From NCBI GenBank assembly GCA_016169945.1, contig JADLSH010000191.1, positions 647,501-711,500 of the forward strand: a stretch of DNA of 64,000 nt, in the 5' to 3' direction. The notes beneath the pieces were generated by a model. That model saw only the letters and a program-made list of their open reading frames with translations. It was not told the origin of the DNA and made no database searches. This stretch comes from Trachythela sp. YZ-2020 (taxonomy: Eukaryota > Cnidaria > Anthozoa > Malacalcyonacea > Clavulariidae). Within the stretch, counting starts at the first letter, position 1. Each line of letters opens with the position of its first letter. Positions 21,527-32,830 of the stretch are shown in pieces. A program made the position numbers and the translations under genes.

Positions 21527-22014
21527 CATCAAACCTGAGTGACTGAGTCTTTAAGAACTGAAAATGAGTTAATCTGTTTATCGTTGAAACATGATTGATG
21601 ATAAATTTTATATTATGAATTCATGTTATCTAATTATAATATTATTTATAATGAAATTGAAATTTTACTATAATTACGTCAGAAACATTAGGATAAAATT
21701 TAATATTAATATAGCAAATAGATTGTATCTTTATTGAATGTTGTAGAACAAGCTGATTAAGTTACATGGAGTGCATTCATGCATTAATTGTGCTTGCCTT
21801 AAGTTTCTACAAATCAAAACTTATCAACGATCGGTTACTGCATCTATTAGATACTATATCCGACCATTTTATCTAATAGTCCATTATCATTGATCAACTT
21901 AAAATGGAATGTTTCAGTGAGAGTAAACTGATCAGAAAAACTAGAAAAACAATCTTTTTTGTGAGACAATAATTGCAACAAATTCAAAAGCATTTTGTTT
22001 CGCAACTGGGAACT

Positions 22015-22275
22015 GACATCTTTGTCTCCCGGAATCGGAGAGGTTTTGTTTCCGCCAACAATGTTCTCAAATGTGGACAACTGCAGGGAAACATTTAAGG
22101 AGAAATCAAGATTTTCGCCGGATGTTTCTTCAACAATGTTTTCAACGGTGGACAAACAGGGTAATATCTGCGGAAACATCACGATTTTCAGATCTTTGCG
22201 TCTTTCTGCAACAATTGTCTTCAAGGGTGTGCAAACAGGGAAACATATTTGAAAAACATAAAGATTTTTAGATGT
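22015..22275 (+). repeat. Minisatellite of about three roughly 70-75-base units
   Basis: Each unit contains 'caacaatgtt.tcaa..gtggacaa' followed by 'cagggaaaca' and 'aagattttc' with divergence. Overlapping ORFs on both strands arise from this repeat. Confidence 0.6.
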
Positions 22276-22973
22276 TTTCCCAGACCATATGGCTTACAAC
22301 AGGTGGTTGTTTGAAATTTCAGCTGGTGTAATCAGGTCACTTGCTTGATTGCTAAGGCTTTTTGTCCCCAGCCCTTGTTTCTTTTTACTTTGTTTCTTTT
22401 TACGAAGACAAATAAATATTTTCTGGCTGGAAAAGTTTAAGGTAAAGTTTATAAAAATATTGTAAATTGTGCGTTTAATGTTTAGTGAAGTAGTCAATAA
22501 ATTACGCGAGCGAAAAATATTGATATATTAAAAGAACAAATAAGACCTGAGATGAAATAAAGTTCACTGAACCAAACATAAACAGTAGCCTAGTAAATGA
22601 AAATTAATTCAGTCAATATATTATTGTTCGTTCATTTCACCCTAACATTATATTCGTTTTAAGTATTTGTTACTTCAAGAACATTGTTACATTTGTTACA
22701 TAGAAAAAAGGGTGAATGTTTAGACACTGCGTTAATTTAATAGTCGTAATTATAAATACGGTATGAATTATTACAATCAGAAATATGGACGATATAGTTC
22801 TATACAGTATCTATGTTACTAGACTATAATATAGTATTTGCTGGAACGTATTAAAGTCAAGCACATATATATATATAATGCAACATCCTATTATACTTAT
22901 AAAATATCCTATATACATCTGTGTTAGCTATAATTTAAGACATCTCAAACGTGTCAGGGTCCAGTTTAGGTAG

Positions 22974-23220
22974 TATTCTACTATAAGCTACCGTCTGTGC
23001 TACCGTGGTTTGTGTCTGAACTTCGTGAAAAGAATTAAACATTTTTCGACGTTTCGTTTTTCGAGCGAAGGCCCTTCGATTCTTCGAGATTTTGACTTCG
23101 TAAGGAGGTTAATTAGTACTCAGGTTCTTCACATTCGCTCGAAACGTCGAAGTGTATTGAATATTTCCAAGTAGTTCAGACACAAACCATACGTTATTGT
23201 AGAATACTACCTACACGTGG
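22974..23220. repeat. Inverted-repeat element (GTGGTTTGTGTCTGAACT family)
   Basis: Left GTGGTTTGTGTCTGAACTTC and right AGTTCAGACACAAACCAT are inverted, with outer 'tagtattctac/gtagaatacta'. Related sequences occur at about 40664-40985 and 57050-57240. An inner 'ttcgacgtttcg/cgaaacgtcgaa' pair is also present. Confidence 0.65.
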
Positions 23221-23283
23221 TCTCCACACGTTTATGTATATTATAAGAGGTATATCATTAAGTTTGTTTCTATATTTTAGGTC

Positions 23284-25338
23284 ATGGCATCATTTGGCCT
23301 ACGATTGTCCTTGACTATTTGTCTTATTGTAGTCTTGATATCCCTCGTGAGCTCAGGTAGATTATCTATTATACATGACCCTAAGTCAAGACTTTCAATG
23401 GATCTATAATCGAGTAAGGCATGTCTATGCCCATTGCCACCCATGCAATAACTGCACTTCTCGAATTAGTTTGAGTGCATGCGAAACAATGGTATACGAC
23501 GAGATCGAATCTGGGCATCTGGCAATGCCAATGACACAGTATAGAGACGACCAGTAGGGCCACTCATTTGAAATTTTGTGTGGCCGCTCATTACGCATTG
23601 GCAGCCAGTCAATTGCTTTTTCTGGCCAATAAGCAAGCTGGACTAACTTTCCTGGCCAGTATAAACTGCATATTTTTGCATAAAAAGCCGGCTACATGTT
23701 GCATCGCCGAGTGGCCCTACTGGTCGTCTCTATACTGTGCCAATGACTTAACTAGAACTTAAATACGATAAAATTGTCAGCGGCCACAAGTTCAGACTAT
23801 TGTTTTGTGGGAACTCGGGAAAGGTGTATTCACGCACATATATAATTTGAATGCTTGGTTACCTTTGTTATTATCACTCAGAACAGTGGTAACCAGGCAT
23901 GTAAGTTATCTGAAAATGTGAATTGGGTGGCAACGGACATAAGCATTGCTCTAGGCGTAATTAGTTGATTAGGTAAATGAGGTTGATAAATTGCCCTTTG
24001 CAGCATCTTAGACTTGTTTCCTGTCTTTAGATCTGATGTGCGAAGACAAGACTAAATCTTGCAAGAAATGGTCAAGTTTGAAAAATCTTTGTGATGAAAA
24101 TCATAAATATAAAAAACAACGTTTCTTTGTCTCAATGTCAAGGCTTTGTAAGAAGAGCTGTCTGATGTGTGGAGATGATGGTATGTGCTCTTAAATAATA
24201 CTACTCTCTTTAATTAACTGTAGATCAGAAACATGACTACAGTCGAATCTCCTTCACCTTCGACTCGATTCCAATGAACCCGTTATCACGCTTATAGTCG
24301 AGCTATGGCTAAGTTAATGCTCAGTGGCGTAGCCAGCCCGCCGATTTGGTCCCGCTATGCAAATTTCAAATCATCATTCATTTCTTTAGAAATTGATTGT
24401 TTTCACCGTCAATGAACACGAACAAATTTGCATAGCGGGACTAAATCGGCGGGCTGGCTACGCTACTGTTAATGCTTATAGTCAAACTATGGGCCCTTTC
24501 CATAACTTTTAGCATAATTCAATAGTGCCATCCAGTCACGATCCAAGCATACCACCTAGTCATTTATTGTGTGATATATTTGTGACATTATGCAAAGGGA
24601 CTCGCCCACAATGACAATCAACTTAAAGTGTTGTGTTTTTTTTACTGTAAATCCTAATGAAATAAAGTAGACTCATTTCTAATGTGTTTATTTTAAGATG
24701 AAAGTCTCTTCGACACAGACTCTCGTTGTAACTCCTACTTCAAGAAAGGTTACTGTGACATGAAACCCCATCAAGGATTCATGTTGAGACGTTGCAAATA
24801 CAGTTGCCGTAATACAATACGTAGTGGTATCATGTCCCCCGGCCGTGGCAACTTCCAGAGGAACGACCCCCCTGCTCAGCAAGGGCAACAACATCAAGGG
24901 TACTGGAACCAACAACAAGCAGACAACAAGTACCCCCAGCAGTATGGTCAACAATACGCTCAACAATCTGGCCAGCAGTACGCTCAAAATTACGGTCAGC
25001 AGCAAGGTCAAGGTCAGCAGCATGGTCAACAACAGGCTCAGAATAATGGTCAGCAGCAGTACGCTCAACAGTATGCGCAACGAAATGATGCGCAGCCACA
25101 ACAACAGCAGCAGACCGCTGGTCAACAACAACCGCAGGCTCAACAAGCGGTCGCTGGTCAACAACCGCAGACTCAGACACAGGGTGCCCAATCACTTGCA
25201 GACATGCCGGTTCAGGTTCAAGCTTTGTCAAACCCAAATCCATCGAGAAAGCATAAATTGGAAAAGAAAGAAAAACATCATCACGATGATATGGATGATG
25301 ATGATGTAGTCAACGATACTGACGATGATATGGATTAA
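23284..25338 (+). CDS. Secreted ShKT protein A with Gln-rich middle and His/Asp-rich tail
   Basis: Three exons: 23284-23356, 24031-24180 and 24698-25338 (TAA), 287 residues. Residues 1-24 are a signal peptide (LTICLIVVLISLVSS core). Residues about 28-70 are a full six-cysteine ShKT domain (CEDKTKSC...CKKSCLMC). Residues about 80-108 are a second ShKT-like domain with only four cysteines (SRC, GYC, RRC, YSC), lacking the first and sixth. Then come about 130 residues of QQYGQQYAQQ-type repeats and a tail with RKHKLEKKEKHHHDD followed by Asp clusters. Both introns are phase 1. ShKT domains occur in secreted toxins, metalloproteases and structural proteins. The low-complexity tail argues for a structural, adhesive or mucus role, but function is not shown. 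A splice acceptor lies just before the ATG, so an upstream 5' UTR exon is likely. AATAAA is at 25564. Confidence 0.82.
23536..23739. mobile_element. hAT-like MITE with 8-bp TSD, copy 1
   Basis: Terminal ACAGTATAGAGACGACCAG and CTGGTCGTCTCTATACTGTG. CCAATGAC flanks it at 23528-23535 and 23740-23747. It shares its centre ('ccagtcaattgc.ttttctggcc') with the element at 56508. It lies in intron 1 of ShKT gene A. Confidence 0.85.
24322..24468. mobile_element. hAT-like MITE with 8-bp TSD in ShKT gene A intron 2
   Basis: Ends CAGTGGCGTAGCCAGCC and GGCTGGCTACGCTACTG are near-perfect inverted repeats of about 45 bases. The duplication TTAATGCT is at 24314-24321 and 24469-24476. Confidence 0.88.
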
Positions 25339-26920
25339 ATTTTGATTATGTGATCTCCGATACTGACGATAATATGAATTAATTATATCATTGATTATTA
25401 TAAAGAAGTAGTCTCCGATAGTTATGATCAATTATGGATTAAGTATATCATGACTGAGTATACATGTCATTTTGAAGTTTTAACGGGAAAAAATTCTTAA
25501 ATTTGAATTAAAATCTCATTTTGTAAATAGTTAATATTTAACGTAAAATTGTAGTCTGGATACAATAAAAACAGTATTTCAGTTTTCGTAATTTGTGTTT
25601 TTGCAATGTTAATGTACTGCAAGCTCGTACCCATGTTAAATGTACTGAACAATAGGAGCACTTTTTGGAAATGTTATAATTTTCTAGAAAGCAACAAATA
25701 CAATTAAAATCTACTATATTCAAAGTTGTTCAAAGCTTTATGTAAAGTACGAATCAATATTTCTCGGAAATCATTCTAGATGGAACTTATATTATTAGCC
25801 TGAATGATATTCATCCTTTATATAAGACTGTTGAAGTCTTCCAAAGATATCCACTGACCCTCTCAACTATGGAAAAAGTAGAAGTGCCAAGAGATGCCAA
25901 ACATGGCCCTTATGCAACATGGTGCCTGGGATTGGATTACTTATGGACAATTGATTAACGTTAGTGAAACGTTAGTTAACATTGTCAACATTGTCATGAA
26001 TCTCTTTTCTCAAAGTTTGAGCAAAGTGTGTGAATGAAAACCACTCTCTAAAGACTTTTGACGAAGAGTTATAAGTCTTTGATAACGAAATGTATATCTT
26101 ATCTCTCTGTGAGATCGTTTACAATGATGCCATCCCCAGCAGTCGATTTATATCGAACAGGTGTTGTCACGCTTTGACAAATTGCGAAAAAACAAACTGA
26201 AGGCTAAAGACGAAATATTATTCATCGTTACAAATACTGAAAAAGGTGAGAAAATTTACTATTACAGTATTAGTAAGGACTGCCGTTCCTAGGTATCCTC
26301 ATTATTTTTGCCTTCCTAATTATCTTATTGTTTTAACTAGACGTATTTCAAGTTGTCAAATGTGTAATTAACGAAACAAAAATATTGAATTTCTTGTAAT
26401 ATTTATCGCCTGTTGCATAATAGTTGAGTTCTTGATATTTTTAATGATATTTTACATTTTCTACACTATACATTCTATTATCTAGTTTTATCATTATATA
26501 TGTATTATCTGTTCATGAGCTATAATATTTGCAGAATCATAGGTGTGGTGTAAATTATGATTTAGGAGCTAGGCTTTTTAGTTTGTTTTATTTTCAGTTA
26601 TTGATTTTTCAGTCTAGTGTTTATCACCGTTCCCAGGGCCTTGTGCAGCACGCAGTATAGCCGAGAAACCCTGGGAACGAAGATGGTCCAGTCCTCTATA
26701 GTGAACCCATACCCTCTATTCGCGCGTTTGGGAGGTATACGAAGTGTACTGGGAGGTATACGAAGCCACTAGAACGAGCCTGTTGGCCGAGTGTTTCCAC
26801 CTAAGTTCGGGCTCTCTATTTCAATATATTTAATCAGTGTAGCTTTGTAGCTAGTAGAACCTAGTAGATGTTTTTGTAAAAAGTAAGGACTAAGTACTGT
26901 TATATTTTCAGACGAAGGTC
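25339..26920. other. Intergenic region between ShKT genes A and B
   Basis: AT-rich, no gene. AATAAA at 25564 probably ends gene A. A small foldback with CGTTCCCAGGG / CCCTGGGAACG ends sits at about 26629-26679. The segment before 26912 must contain the 5' UTR exon and promoter of gene B. Confidence 0.5.
26629..26679. repeat. Short foldback with CGTTCCCAGGG ends
   Basis: Perfect 11-base inverted repeat around about 29 bases. Confidence 0.6.
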
Positions 26921-27924
26921 ATGAAAACATTGCTGGCTTCGCTTCTTGTTCTCTGCATTTTGGTCATATCAGGTACGCTGATTTTGAAGTATAGTTTAAG
27001 CCAGTTAATGGTATACTACTTTTGATATACGGATAGGATTGGTTGGTTTTACCACAGTTGTTTTTTGGATAATCATTAAGGTGCAAAAATTAATGTCGAG
27101 TGTTCAGCATTGCCATGATATACAGGAGTTTCTTCGCGGCAATATGTATTTTTCCTCCATATATGTTGGCGCATGTTGACATTTTTCATTCTCATTTCAG
27201 TGTCAGGCAAAAAGAAATGTAAGAACATATCAAAAGATTGTGCGAAAAAAGCAAACCAAGGCTGGTGTAGCAAGAACCAGTCATATGCAGCCATGGGGCG
27301 GAAATGTCAGCTTGCTTGTAAAATGTGTGACAATAGTAAGTCAAGATTTTTACGTGATTTGTAACCATTCACACTGACAACTCGTGCTAAACGTAAATCC
27401 TCTTGAACCTTTGATCGAGCCTTCTTTTAGAGGAAGAAAGACTCCCCACTCGTTTAATCCCCTCCCCTTTCACAACAAAAGGATACTGACCAGATTTACT
27501 AATTTCCCTGAAAGATACTGATTGTGATCAATCATCGCACGCCGAATTATATTCTATTTTTGCCGCATGATCTCGCTCTATCCTGAGTTACCATGCATGT
27601 TTGAATAAGGTTATAGCGTGCCATATCACTGATAGCGTATAGAACTATGCGGCCCACCACTCTCTAATAATCCCCCCTCCCCTCTCCCAAAAGCCCCCCC
27701 CCCCTTCATGGTATATATGGATCTTGTCGTTAAATTGAGCGTCAATCTAATTTGATTTTATGCTATATTCTTTAGAGAGCAACGTGTTCGACATTGATTC
27801 TCGTTGCAGCAGATGGAAAGATCTGAGTTACTGTGAGGCTGATCCTCACTCACTCTACATGTGGAGAAGCTGTAAATATAGCTGCCCCAAGCTGGTCAAA
27901 GCTTTTACTGAGCCTGAAGAATAA
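26921..27924 (+). CDS. Secreted ShKT protein B (two-domain, no long tail)
   Basis: Three exons: 26921-26972, 27201-27335 and 27776-27924 (TAA), 111 residues. A signal peptide (MKTLLASLLVLCILVIS) is followed by a complete six-cysteine ShKT domain (KCKNISKDC...CQLACKMC, residues about 23-61). A second, four-cysteine domain (SRCSRWKDLSYC...RSCKYSC) has neither first nor sixth cysteine. The protein ends with KAFTEPEE and has no Gln- or Gly-rich tail. It could therefore be the minimal form of this family or a copy that lost its tail exon. Introns are phase 1. A TTTTCAG acceptor ends nine bases before the ATG. The second domain is closest to that of gene A, sharing FD.DSRC and RCKYSC-like motifs. 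Confidence 0.82.
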
Positions 27925-29378
27925 TCAAGGATTAACTGACTTAACTTTATACAAACCTTTGCAGAGAATATCTCAAAGATAGAGTATTTTTCTATATACT
28001 TTGCAGACGAATAATGGAAACATTTATCCCACTGAACTTATAATGATGAAGTTGTAAAGTAATGTATCAACAACGTCGATTATAGATTAAAGCTAGCCTA
28101 AAGGAATATTTGAATCTGCTGTTCTTTTGATCTCCTGGGTTGTTGGTAGATTTCGGCAAGCGTTATGGCGCAGCAGATGATGGGCAACTTCAATTCTTAT
28201 AGGAAAACCCAAATTGACCTAAATTGTTTTTGTTTATTTGCCTCCAAATACAAGACTTTTACTTAATATATTGAAAATAATTAACATTATTTATCCTTTT
28301 GATAACTGTAGATTTCAATCATTGCATGACCAACACCTGTTACACGCCATGGGTATAGTAAAGTCTACCTATAAGTCATCGTGGATCTGGCAGTTACAAG
28401 AGAGTGAAAATAATGTTAATTCATTATAGATGTAGCAGTCTTGTTTTCAGTGGCTGATAATTGATAAATTAAGGGATGTAGTATATTTTTCGTGCTCCCA
28501 TATAAGTGCTACATGTATCATCTGTTGTCTTGCAACGAGACCCACCTACATACTTCAACTCGAAGTATAAAGCGAGGAAATTATTTTCATAAATAAGACA
28601 GGTTGTTTATATATACACATTACTGGTTGGTTGAGCTCTGTGTCTCATTTTCAAAGTATTATGTCACGTTTGTTTCACTTCTTGTAAGAACTACCGGTTT
28701 TCTGTCGGAACGAATATAAACGAAAAAGCTAAATTGGCGGATTTTAAATTGGATTGACATAGCTTTTTAAACGAAGGTAAGCGGTTAATTTTTTATCAAT
28801 AAGTTCTTAATTATTATTGTTTTTTGTTTGGCGGGAAAAGTTAAGATTAGTTGGATAAATGTTTATGTTAGCAATTAGATTATCTGAACAAGTTAATTAC
28901 TGTTACGTTAAAAGTTTGAATTTATCACAAATTTTCTTATATATTTTATCGCCCTATGTATAAATGGTTGATAAAAACAGCCGGATAATTATTAGTAACA
29001 AACAGTATTTTATATTACTCATTAATTAGCTAATTGTTAGTCATTACACTCCGTGCTGTGTTTCTGACCTGTATATTTTAGTCTATACTATATGCCCTTA
29101 GGCTATAATTAGGCGAGATCATTCGTCGCTTGATCAATAAGTTGTAAATAGGACTTAAGTTTCTGCAACGAAGCCCACTAGTATATAATCGTAATTTTAC
29201 AAGGGCTGAGAAGAGAACAATTGACCAATTCAATAACTATAATATATATTCATGTCTCGTGAAATTGTAGTTACATAGCCATATAATATAACTAAGTAAC
29301 TTAATATATTATTGGCTTATTCGCTTTAATTTCCCTTCATTTTGTTTTTCAATTTAATGTTTGCAGGTACATTTAGAA
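27925..29378. other. Intergenic region between ShKT genes B and C
   Basis: AT-rich sequence with no supported gene or recognised repeat. It presumably holds the 5' UTR exon and promoter of gene C, whose acceptor ends at 29366. Confidence 0.45.
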
Positions 29379-31625
29379 ATGAGGTTAAATCTTTTCGTTA
29401 CCGTTTTGGTCGTGTGCTTTGCTTGGTCTCTTGCAGGTTTGCTCTTTGAACTGTAGCTAGCTCACGATATCGCGTTTTGATTTCCAGCTTTCTTGCTTTA
29501 AAAAATATGCAGTGTTTCATGCGACAAACAAATTATTGCCTATTCAGTGGATCAGTCGTATTTCGCGAAACTGGCGGTAACTATGAGCCTATTTTGCCCA
29601 TTTCTAGCCCTAGGGGTCTCCCATAGTACCACTGACGAGTAAAATGGTCTGGTGTTAGACAAAGTGAAAGAATTAAAGAAAATTAGCAGATCTGCTACAT
29701 GCATGGTCATTTGGTAATGGGAATTAAGGCAGACAGTTTATGCATTCAATCCAACGAAAATTTGTGAAAATAGATTATAAAGTTCACATGCATCACACTG
29801 TTGAAGATTTTGCTACTTATTTCTATAATAGGGTTTGCTATTTTAATAATAGTTACTATCAAACAACCTGTTTAAATTTGTTTCAATTAAGTTGTTATCG
29901 ATCGTCTTGTAACAAGTTTGACGACCGAGACAGTTGTTGCTAATTGTTACAAATTGTTCCAACATCGAATTCTTATAAACTGATTATAAAATTATTAGTA
30001 AAAAAGCCCCTTCATCAATCATCATATAAAACGCTTAAAACTTCGTGAGTTTTTGTGTGTACCACTATTGATTATATGGTGGGATCATACTCCTTCCGTT
30101 TTTTTGTTTGCAGGCAAAAAATGCGAAGACAAAAAGAAAGATAAATGTAAAAAGTTGAATGCAAATACATGCGCGTACAAAGGACCTAAAGATTGTCAGA
30201 AAAGCTGTCGCCAGTGTGGTGAAGGTAAAGATAAGTATATCATATATGCAGATATCATTATAATTTCGCTTGATTTGTCACAACCAGCGATTTTACCTAC
30301 AGTTAGGATCTTTAGGTTGTTGTTATAAAGAAGTTAAGGTAAACGGCGAAATTATAATATTTGCTCTCTAACACTTCTTGATCCATACACACGTATACTA
30401 ATATATCATTTCTATATTCTAATAAATTCTATAATGCGGTAAGCGCGCTGCATGCCTCTCACCGCTAAGTTAAACCTATAGTCGGGGGGGGGGGGGGTAT
30501 TTACTTAGATTGGGTAACTGCGCTTCGGAGGGTTCTTCTCAGGGTCCTCCGGTTATAATTTCCTTTCTCATCAAAAACTATTAACCCTCATTTAGGCATA
30601 TGTTGTCGAGCACGTGCTTCTGGCTTCTGTCGAGCTTCTGGCTCGGGTGAATTGGGCAACCACACCCTGTTTAAAAGACATGTCATTATCAAGCAATTCT
30701 TTGTACGTTTGCATCGTGATCAGCGTGTATATGTATACAATCTTAACGCAAATATTGTCCAGTATTAACCTTCTTAACTGAATTGTTTTTAGGGAGTAAA
30801 CAGTTTGATTCGTATCCACAATGCTGGAGTGCAGTCCAAAAGTCGGGATGTGGAAGTGTGGCTATCCGGTGCAAGTATTCATGTGAAGGTATGATTGTCT
30901 AGTGTAAAAGAACATGATTATATAACGTAACATACTTCTTTATACCATACCATACCATACCGTACCGTACCGTACCGTACCGTACCGTACCGTACCATAC
31001 TAAATGTATAAATGTATTATGAATAAATGTATTATGAATATACTATACTAAATGCATAAATGTATTATGAATTTACTTGGAATTTACTAATTAATTGGCT
31101 TTAGGCTATGGTGCACAAGGTGGCTATGGTGGTCAAGTGGGAGGATATCCAAATCGACAACAACAAGGTCAATATCCATATGGACAGCAACAACAAGGTA
31201 CGGCGGGTGGTCAATATCCATATGGACAACAGCAACAGCGACCAGGTGTGGTGGGTGGTCAATATGGACAGACACAAGGGGGATATGGTCAGGGATATGG
31301 TCAGAGTCAGGGATATGGTCAGGGTCAGGGATATGGTCGGCAGGGATATGGTCAGGGTCAGGGATATGGTCGGCAGGGATATGGCCAGGGATATGATCAA
31401 GCTACTACCAATGGTGTGCAACAAGGCGCAGGAGCTGCACAAGGTACTGGAGTCACCTCCTCCCCTGATGCGGGCACTCCCCCTGCCGCAAGCGCCGCTG
31501 ATACCCCAAAGCCCGCAGGTGCTTTGTTCCGCAAACATAATTTGGAAAAGACCAAAAAGGAACACCATAAGAAATCCAAAGTCCATCACCACCATCGTCA
31601 CCATCACCATCATGATGATGAGTAA
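29379..31625 (+). CDS. Secreted ShKT protein C with GYGQ-repeat middle and His-rich tail
   Basis: Four exons: 29379-29436, 30114-30224, 30793-30888 and 31105-31625 (TAA), 261 residues. A signal peptide ([16 protein letters not shown]) is followed by a compact six-cysteine ShKT domain ([11 protein letters not shown]...CQKSCRQC). A short four-cysteine domain follows ([12 protein letters not shown]...RCKYSC), lacking cysteines 1 and 6. Residues about 89-185 are Gly/Tyr/Gln-rich with YPYGQQQQ and [11 protein letters not shown] repeats. An Ala/Pro/Thr segment and the tail [11 protein letters not shown] plus a run of His and final Asp/Glu close the protein. The RKH(K/N)LEK motif is shared with gene A, so the tails are homologous although the repeat composition differs. 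All introns are phase 1. The repeats resemble silk, elastomer or adhesive proteins and are also prone to phase separation; the function is not known. AATAAA lies at 31823. Confidence 0.82.
30945..31000. repeat. (ATACC)/(GTACC) pentamer microsatellite
   Basis: About eleven pentamers in intron 3 of ShKT gene C, switching from 'atacc' to 'gtacc'. Confidence 0.9.
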
Positions 31626-31822
31626 GCTTGACTCAATACAGTTGTTAACATGAAGTATTAAGGACAAGCTGTAGTGACTAAATATTGAAAAGCGTGGCAC
31701 AAGTGTGCTTTGCATGATAATTATGTAGAGTTTTACAATATAAACTTACTTATTCTAAGCAATTTATATGTCAGTACGTGTATATTTTATTGAATATGTA
31801 TATCATGCTTCATTAAATGTGC

Positions 31823-31828
31823 AATAAA
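31823..31828 (+). terminator. AATAAA polyadenylation signal of ShKT gene C
   Basis: AATAAA about 200 bases after the stop codon, in AT-rich sequence. Confidence 0.5.
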
Positions 31829-32043
31829 TTCATTAAATACGGAATCTTGTTATTGCAACTTTTGCTTATATTATAGTAGCAAGCTTCAGGTGACATTAGG
31901 TTGAACTCGCATTTCTTGTTCTCAGCTGGTCAACTCAACATACTTGTAGCAAACAATTCTACTACCATTACTACTGAAAATTGTTACAACTTACAACAAT
32001 CTTATAAGGCCATGCTACACGAGGCAATTTTTGCTGCCACTTG

Positions 32044-32474
32044 CAAGGGCGAAAATCCATCTCAAAAAGTGGGGGGGGGGGTCTCTGCTAATAGTTATAG
32101 AGGCATGTAACACGTTTAACGTTTTCAGGACATTTCCGCATCATTTATAGACACTTCCCGACAGGAGCGTAACTTGAATCTAAGCATTAGGGGTGTGAGT
32201 TCGTTTCGCCAGACGAAAGGGCGTGGTAAAGGGACCGGCGAAAATCAAAATTGTCTATTGGGGCCCCATGCCGCTAGCACGAGGCACGAGGGGGTATGCG
32301 GGCAAGCTCGCCCAGAAAATATTGAAATCTAGAGTATTACAGAATTCTGATGATCAGAACATGTCGTATAAACAAAAGTGGAAAAAAGTGGGGGGATAAT
32401 TACATATTGATCTCCCTCTGCCCAAAAAGTGGGGGATTCGTGCCCCCCATCCCTCCCCAGGATTGACGCCCTTG
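32044..32474. mobile_element. hAT-like non-autonomous element (CAAGGGCG family), copy 1
   Basis: Begins CAAGGGCGAAAATCC and ends GACGCCCTTG. Flanking GCCACTTG (32036-32043) and ACCACTTG (32475-32482) differ at one base. Closely similar to 45464-45931. It is inserted into a copy of the repeat at 20541, whose undisturbed sequence reads through the insertion point. Confidence 0.85.
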
Positions 32475-32577
32475 ACCACTTGCAACGCAACTCAGTCTGG
32501 CAGTGGCACAGAATCATGTTATGTAAAACATATTCACAGTATGATTGAGAAATTCTCACGCACTTTACTCTGGAGAT

Positions 32578-32830
32578 CTTTTCCTCATGTAACATACGAT
32601 AAACGATGAAAGAAACGAATGAGAATGAAAAATATCAGAAAAGTGAGAAGCACTCCATGCTCACTGATTTACTGTTAATTAACAATTATTCGCCGAAGGC
32701 GAGGTCTTTTCCTCATGTAACATACGATAAACGATGAAAGAAACGAATGAGAATGAAAAATATCAGAAAAGTGAGAAGCACTCCACGCTCACTGATTTAC
32801 TGTTAATTAACAATTATTCACCGATATTCA
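32578..32830 (+). repeat. 128-base tandem duplication
   Basis: 'cttttcctcatgtaacatac' starts at 32578 and again at 32706. The two units differ at only about one or two positions, indicating a recent duplication. Confidence 0.9.

Larger units (their letters stand above)
20989..23283. other. Intergenic region, repeats only
   Basis: No gene seen between ATP6V1D and the first ShKT gene. It contains a perfect hairpin at 21460-21526, a minisatellite at 22015-22275 and an inverted-repeat element at about 22974-23220. The rest is AT-rich. Confidence 0.55.

Noticed and set aside
24688..25191. Leu-rich 167-codon minus-strand ORF and other frames over the Gln-rich exon
   Set aside because: Antisense shadow of the CAA/CAG-rich repeat of ShKT protein A; the plus frame has signal peptide, splice sites and ShKT domains.
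31087..31715. Several 170-204-codon frames over the GYGQ exon
   Set aside because: Shadows of the repeat in ShKT protein C; only one frame joins the upstream exons in phase.
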